Positions 58,100 to 64,000 of a stretch of DNA of 64,000 bases are shown here, piece by piece. Numbering within the stretch: the stretch's first letter is position 1; each line of letters opens with the position of its first letter. The position numbers and the translations under genes were made by a program. Source of the DNA: Meconema thalassinum (taxonomy: Eukaryota; Arthropoda; Insecta; Orthoptera; Tettigoniidae); NCBI GenBank assembly GCA_946902985.2, contig OX336389.2, positions 1,080,645,788 to 1,080,709,787 of the forward strand. Reading direction: 5' to 3'. The notes under the pieces were generated by a model. The model made no database searches, was not told the origin of the DNA, and saw only the letters and a program-made list of their open reading frames with translations.

Positions 58100-58475
58100 C
58101 TCAACGTAGTGACTAGCATTATTGGCTGTCACTACGCAGAGGTCTAGGTTTGATTCCTAACTCTGCTAGGAAATATATTTCAGGTCTGGGGGCTGCAACG
58201 GGGTACACTCAGTCACGTGAGGCAGATATGGAAAGAATAAGTTTAATTCTCACTTTATCCAACCGAGAATAGGTTTTCCGTCGTTTCGCACTTCTACTCC
58301 AGGTAACTGCTGGGATGGTACCTAAATTAGGGTCACAGTCGCCAACTATCCAAATTCTAACCACAATTACATATACACACACACACACAATGACAAAGTT
58401 ATCAGATGGATTACGCAATCACACCAAATTACACTGGGGTAATTAACCACGATGTCGCAAAGTTCATAATTGAAT
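58100..58475 (+). repeat. main-family SINE
   Basis: Degenerate head with B box GGTTTGATTCC, then CACTCAGTCACGTGAGG, CTCCAGGTAACTGCTGGGAT, an AC run and the tail TAACCACGATGTCGCAAAG. Confidence 0.8.
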
Positions 58476-58689
58476 CATCAACAACAATGACAGAATGACG
58501 AGCTTTCAGTCTTGAGGTACCTTCCTTTGCCACGATGGTGAGTTCATTCGTTAAGACCAGGCATCTGGAGGGTGGCATCACACACGTAGATGCTTGGTAT
58601 ACCAGTTATTTCCAGCCTCTAGGCACTTTTCCCGCTAGTAAAATAAGGAACGCTGCTGTTCTAATTCACTTTCTGGACTTAACTTCCAA

Positions 58690-59130
58690 CATTTCATAAT
58701 ATACGCCCTACAGATTACGAGATGCGGTTTGTCAGAGCTAAACGTAATCTATCTAATAACTGTGTCATTGTAGCTTTTAGACGGATCCTAAGAATACTTT
58801 GGACACAAAGAGTGACAAATGTAGAAGTAATGAGAAGAATGCACACAACACTAAAATTGATCAAGATAGTGAAATGTCAAAAATTGCAATATCTATGTCA
58901 TATCATGCGTAATACAAATACGTAGATACGACCTGTTACAAAAAATATTCCAAGGGAAAATGAAAAGAAAAGGAGGTCCAGGACGAAGAAGGATATTCTG
59001 GTTCGACAATCTTAGATGCTGGTTCATTATGTCTTCAATAGAATGATTCCGCGTTGCCACCAACAAGACAAGAATAGCTATCATGATCGCCAACATCCGA
59101 ATCGGATAGGCACCGAAAGAAGAAGAAGAA
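58690..59130 (+). pseudogene. LINE 3'-end relic
   Basis: A degenerate C-terminal tail of a non-LTR retrotransposon protein: RRILRILWTQRVTNVEVMRR, LQYLCHIMR, and in another frame GGPGRRRIFW. It ends near an AAAGAAGAAGAAGAAA run at 59,117-59,132, a GAA-type LINE tail. There are several frameshifts and no catalytic part. Confidence 0.7.
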
Positions 59131-59629
59131 ACTTCTCCCAGCTGTTAACCTTTACCTCTAAGCACATCGTGGGAATTTCAGATCAAGTCCGGAAGTAGAA
59201 CCTGGGACCACTATGTAAAGAAGCTATGAAAGACCACCGTAGTTATTCGATTAATAGAGTTACACGTTTGCTCAAACATAACAAGCGAGGTGGCAAGCAG
59301 CATTGAAACAAAATAATTATGCAGGGCTGATGGTCTTGCAGGCTCTAACATCTAAAATCAGGCAAAATTATCAAACACCCCTGAGGATCACAAAGCCATG
59401 CCCAGTCACAATATAAATGTACCATTGATTCTTCACGAGGGATAGAAAAAGACGAGAAATATTCTCAGAAGCAAGTGAAGACCAGGAACGTGCAAGTGGA
59501 TGAAACACAGATGCGATCGTTTCATACGTGCGAATTTAAAATTGGCATGGAATTTTCCCCTTTATTTTGCTTTACAATTATTCGTTTTACATTTTCAATT
59601 CTCATTTTTGTTTCATGAAGACACCTAGT
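59131..59629. other. no recognisable gene
   Basis: No supportable feature. Confidence 0.5.
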
Positions 59630-59745
59630 CTCCGAGCTTGCGGATTAATCGGAGGAGATTAAAATCTGAACGACCCGTCCGGGAATTGAATGTAGGACCC
59701 TTCAGACCAAAGCCTAGCGTGCTAACCAATTAGCGTCGGAGTCGA
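59630..59745 (-). repeat. tRNA-derived SINE fragment, same family as 110-240
   Basis: GGAGGAGATTAAAATC, CCGTCCGGGAATTGAA and CAAAGCCTAGCGTGCTAACC match 150-225 closely, on the same strand. Confidence 0.75.
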
Positions 59746-59862
59746 ATATCTTAGTGACGTATAGATGAGCTCAGGATGGTTTGATGTGATAGGTCGTCGA
59801 TAACATGTTCTTTTGATAACTTAAGGTATGCCTGTGCTTTAATTACGGAGAACGCATGTATC

Positions 59863-61386
59863 TTTTAGCCTATTTTCATTTTATGAAGAAAAAAAAAAGG
59901 CTTATGAGATCACCTTTTGTCCGTGTGTGTGTGTGTGTGCGTATGTGTGTGTCCCCCTTTAATAACTTCTAAACAGCTGGAGTGATTTCAATGAAACTCG
60001 GTAAGGTCATAGCACCATTTTGGCCGACAACAACTGTGCCCTTCAAGTGTTATTACGCCTCACGAATCCAACAAGGCGGCTGTGCGAAATATTTCACTAG
60101 CATTCAATATCTCCTAAATTATTACCTATATCACCCTGAAATTTAGTACCGTGATAAAGGGCACTACTGGACGTTCACCAATGAGACATTCAATCACCTG
60201 GTAACTACAAAGCCAACATGGTGGCCAAGCAAATTTGAGACTTTTAAATAAACGTTTCTCGCGATTTAACCATCCAAACGCAATGAACCATGGTACAGCA
60301 AATGTTTATACAAATTGTAATGCACTGACATATCGTTTAGTTCAATTGTTTCCATAACCTCAACATGGCGGCTGTGCGAAATATTTCACCAGCATTCTAT
60401 ATCTCTGAAACTATTACTGATATCACCATGAAATTTTGTACGGTGATAAAAGGCACTACTACAAGTTTATCTATGTAACATTCCAAAATCTGTTAAGTAC
60501 AAAACGAAAATGGCGGCCAAGCAAGGTTGAAACATTTCAATAGACTTCTCTCGCGATTTAACCATCTGAGCGCAGTGAAATATGCTACAGAAGTTTTATA
60601 CATATTGTAATGCACTGGCATATAATTTAGTTCAATTGTTTACGTTACCTCAAGATGGCTGCTGTGCGAATTTTTTAAAATTAAGATTTTATTTCTTGTG
60701 TCGTGATCATGCGATCGAAGTGAAAGTTTGAATAATGAACCCACGCACTAATTTTTCTTTAATGGTACATAACTCTATGGCCTATACATATATCAATCCA
60801 ACATGGCGACCATCCGAAATATTTAGACGGATCTTAATATCTACGAATCTTTTCCAGAAATCAAACTGAAATGTTTTATGTTCATAGGGGGCTATAATCA
60901 TAAGTTCACCTATAGGGCTTTCAATAACCTGGTGAGCACAATTCCAACATGGCGGCGACGCGAAGTATAAATATTTAAATGGACGTTTCTCGCGATTTAA
61001 CCATCCGAGTGCAGCGAAACGTGGCACGGTAAATGCTTATACAAATGTTAATTCACTGGCATCTAATTTATTTCAATTGTTTTCATAACCACAAGATGGC
61101 AGCTGTGCAAAATTTTAAAATCGGATTTTCATTTCTTGTGTCCTAATGGTGCGATTCAAGTTTGAATACTACATATACACAATAATCTTCATGTAATAGT
61201 ACATAACAATAAGACCTACATATATCAAAATCCAACATGGCGTCCATCTGAAATATTAGACGGATCTCAATATCTACGAATCTATTACAGCAATCAAACA
61301 GAAATTTTGTATGTTGTTAGAGGCAATTAACATAAGTAGGTTATATGAAAATAGGCTTTAGTTCTTCACGGAACTAAGTTTACTTG
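59863..61386 (+). mobile_element. Helentron/DINE-like non-autonomous element, copy 3
   Basis: It starts TTTTAGCCTATTTTC, then GGCTTATGAGATCACC, a GT microsatellite ending in CCCCC, and a tandem body (CGCGATTTAACCATCC at about 60,257, 60,553 and 60,985). It ends GAAAATAGGCTTTAGTTC, then TTCACGGAAC. Arms AGTTC/GAACT make a 3' hairpin. The best-preserved copy in the window; no protein. Confidence 0.65.
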
Positions 61387-62516
61387 TTTCATATGAAGTG
61401 TCTCGCAGTGATTTGATTGCACAATGTTATACGTTACACATCACTACCCTGCGCTGTGCTAATGCTCTATTCTTGTGAATCCTATTCATTGAATGCCATT
61501 TCGGTTATTCATACTTGAACACTTGCATCTGATGATATAGTACGTATGTTAGTGATAGAATGTAGCAAATCGCCACGATTAGCTAATAGATAAAATATCT
61601 CCTGCAACACATGCCAGGTGCAGAAAATGTCCGTTTGATATGTTCCACGCTTTAAGCATACTGCTGGCGATGAGAGGATGTAACTGCTAACTGAAATGAA
61701 CCTGAAAATGAAAGCCTACGTTCTTTCTTTAAGCTCATTATGCCTATTGCTGTAAAATCTCACTAGTTAATATATTCTTATTGAGCCCGTATGGCTCATG
61801 TTGGTGATATATTCTTTGGCAAATAGTTGGTACTCCTCCTAACGACACGCTCAACGAGACGCAAGAGCTTTGAGCTAGCTCTAACCCTCTGTTTTGACTT
61901 CTACGGTGCATTTCGAGTCAGGAGGACTTGTTCCACTCACATTATTTCGTTACGTTAATTTACTGAGGCTTTACGAATATTTGGAGACGTTTAACGTCAT
62001 TTTTGCAATTTATGGCAATGCGGGATGCCAAATTTGCATCGCAGATATGCGAAACACCCTTAAATAGTCGCTGCACGGTTGCAGTGCTACTTCCTCGAAC
62101 CCGGAACCTCGCTAGGGTTGACAACACAACCTGGTCTGCTTAACTTGTAGGAAGCCGATTTTCGCACGTTGTCAGTGCAACGGCTAAATAGTGTGATGGC
62201 ACCTGCGGTTGGTGGCGTCCCAACGGCCTCGTCTGACGAGCACATTATATGAGGAGAAGAATCCATTAATGTTCCCTTATAATCTGGCATCTAATTCGTT
62301 TATCCACTCAAAGGCTAATGCATGCACCCAATATAGCATCTCGAAAACATGGTGAGCATAAATAAGAATGACCAATTATCCGAACCAGAGGCATCTTGAA
62401 ATGAAAATTGTATATTTCAACTATGTAAAGTACCATCACAAAATTTATAAAATTTCAGAAGATATAGACACACTCAACCCCAATAAACACGAAAGACACG
62501 GAGGGAGAGTATAATA
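61387..62516. other. no recognisable gene
   Basis: A tRNA-B-box-like CTCGAACCCGGAACC occurs near 62,095, but nothing around it confirms a SINE. Confidence 0.45.
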
Positions 62517-62525
62517 AATTCAGGA

Positions 62526-62707
62526 GGGGAGTGTTGGCGCATCGGTCAAGCTGTTGGACTCTCACCACCGTGGCCGGGATTCGATTCCCGGTCAAATCGG
62601 AGATTTTCAAATGCCATGTCTTGTGGTTTGGATTCCACGTAAAGAGGAGATCCAGTGGCTCATGAACGCGAGATTAACGGTCACGTAAAACTACAAACGT
62701 TTTAATG
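62526..62707 (+). repeat. tRNA-derived SINE with 9-bp target duplication
   Basis: It is flanked by AATTCAGGA (62,517-62,525 and 62,708-62,716). The head is GTTGGCGCATCGGTCAAGC with B-box-like GATTCGATTCCC, then a short body. Confidence 0.75.
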
Positions 62708-63261
62708 AATTCAGGACGAAAATGTAGAAAATTGTGCTGGCATTTGAAGTGATTCGAACCAGAACAACTTTCGTAAATAGGAAGTCAAGTCAGGGTTATT
62801 AAAGCATTAAAATCAAGCAAAGTTGAAAGCTTTATTTTACCGTGCATTCGTATACGTTTGTGCTGTGCCTATAGACTCTACGCAGGCAACAGAACAGTTG
62901 AAATACCGGTCTCGTATTCTACAGCACGAGCGGGCTTAGCTAGCTGAGAGCGTATGGTAACAGAGAAGGGAGTATTTTCAGTGCAGGAAAGCGAGAGACG
63001 GTAACCGGTGTATGCTAGTGCGTTTCCCGAGGACTGTTGCGAGGTGTTGACAACACTTTATGCAGGTAGTTGTGATACATTTGAAACAACACATACGGTA
63101 TAGTGAGCAAGCGAAATTGTCTGAGACTTCGCATTCGGACAGTGAAGTCTTACAATATTTAACTCAAGTATAAATGCATTACAATAGATCACACGTGTAC
63201 TGTTAAAAGTGAGAGACGTCGAACATGGTCTTTATTTGATGGAATACCATATTTGGTATTT

Positions 63262-63422
63262 TATTAGGGGACACACACACATACGTGCACACACACACAC
63301 ATACGTGCACACACACACACACACATACATACACACACACACACATACATACACACACACACACACACGGGCAAGAGGTGATCTCATAAGCTAAAATTTT
63401 AATAAATTAAAATAGCCTAATA
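63262..63422 (-). mobile_element. Helentron/DINE-like element, 5'-end fragment, copy 4
   Basis: On the minus strand AGGCTATTTTAATTTATTAA, TAGCTTATGAGATCACC and a long GT run followed by CCCC match the 5' ends of the other copies. The rest is absent. The AC run at 63,268-63,368 is its microsatellite. Confidence 0.7.
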
Positions 63423-64000
63423 ATGTGTTAGTGATAGGGACCACACCTAGTGAAGAAGATTTAAATTTTGGGTGTTCATCAGTTATGTCATGTCACATAT
63501 TATCATGATGCTCAAATCGCTCATAAAATACGATACTGTTGTTTAGTAGTATGGTAATGCGGGTTAAATCCATAGTCACGTAAAACAGACAGCGGCCAGT
63601 TGACCTTGAATATAATGTGTTGCTGAGCCTGAATTTTTTGAAAGGCGGTTGACCTTGAAGCTCAGTAGTCGGTAGTGAGGATATATACTGTAGTTACTGT
63701 AGTAGTGATAGGGCAGTCACCTACACATGGATCTTGGAGTTTGGTCCGTAGTGGACAACCAAAATGGTGCCTGAGGCCCTCCAGAGAGGTTGATGATGTT
63801 AGACGAGTCTGTTTGCTAGGTGGTGCGTGGGCGTTGTTTGGCGATAAAAAGATTCCCTACTCGTTTGCCCCAATGACGTCATGGTTTAGGAAGAGCCATA
63901 GAAGTGAGGTGCGACGTTGGCGGTAAGAGATAGTGGAACAGTGTCCTTGCTCCATAGGATGCCACGTGACCATGCTCACAAAGAAGCCGGATGGCTTTGA
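63423..64000. other. no recognisable gene
   Basis: Short open frames only; nothing supportable. Confidence 0.5.

Noticed and set aside
63268..63368. CRISPR-like array of short AC-rich repeats
   Set aside because: It is an AC microsatellite with ACGTGC/CATACATAC interruptions, part of a Helentron-like fragment. There are no spacers or regular repeat units.

Overview
The window looks like a piece of a large, repeat-choked insect genome. Several tRNA-headed SINE families, CR1/Jockey-like and other LINE tails, a mariner, Ty3/Gypsy elements and a Penelope element are interleaved, and I recognise no host protein-coding gene. The SINE bodies, one beginning GCCTCCGTGG and others ending in ACACACACAAGTACACGGGGCTGATGACC-like tails, remind me of Orthoptera or other polyneopterans. 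That placement is memory-based inference, not shown here.

Layout. 1-3,890: SINE pieces and AT-rich DNA, part of which is probably the 3' LTR of Gypsy element A. 3,891-8,430 (minus): element A, a decayed Ty3/Gypsy copy with gag, protease, part of RT and integrase; most of RT, RNase H and the integrase zinc finger are deleted. 8,440-10,080: a LINE 3' tail and a Helentron/DINE-like non-autonomous element. 10,137-11,510: a SINE and a CR1/Jockey-type RT remnant. 11,559-18,435 (minus): element B, a nearly intact Gypsy copy with 766-bp LTRs that differ at about four places. 18,600-20,000: an internally deleted element that resembles a Mutator-like family. 20,238-20,784: a nearly perfect foldback palindrome. 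21,290-25,393: a LINE relic and SINEs.

25,394-41,033 (plus) is the dominant object. Element C is a 15.6-kb Gypsy element with a GTAC target duplication and LTRs of about 3.67 kb. Its coiled-coil Gag has no zinc knuckle, and pol lies in the +1 frame. Its 3' LTR was later hit by a truncated Penelope-like element (39,388-40,873, 14-bp target duplication). That insert carries a GIY-YIG endonuclease and two hammerhead-ribozyme motifs in inverted terminal repeats.

41,038-64,000: SINE copies of several families, two full-length and one truncated Helentron-like copies, LINE RT relics, an internally deleted mariner, and long stretches with nothing recognisable. Nesting gives relative ages: a LINE tail lies inside a Helentron-like element inside a SINE (42.5-44.5 kb), and a Penelope insert lies inside Gypsy C inside a SINE tail (25.1-41.05 kb).

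Elements A and C are relatives with the same gag-pol organisation. None of the autonomous elements has fully intact reading frames here: each has at least one stop, frameshift or deletion. B and C are nonetheless recent enough for their LTRs to remain nearly identical.
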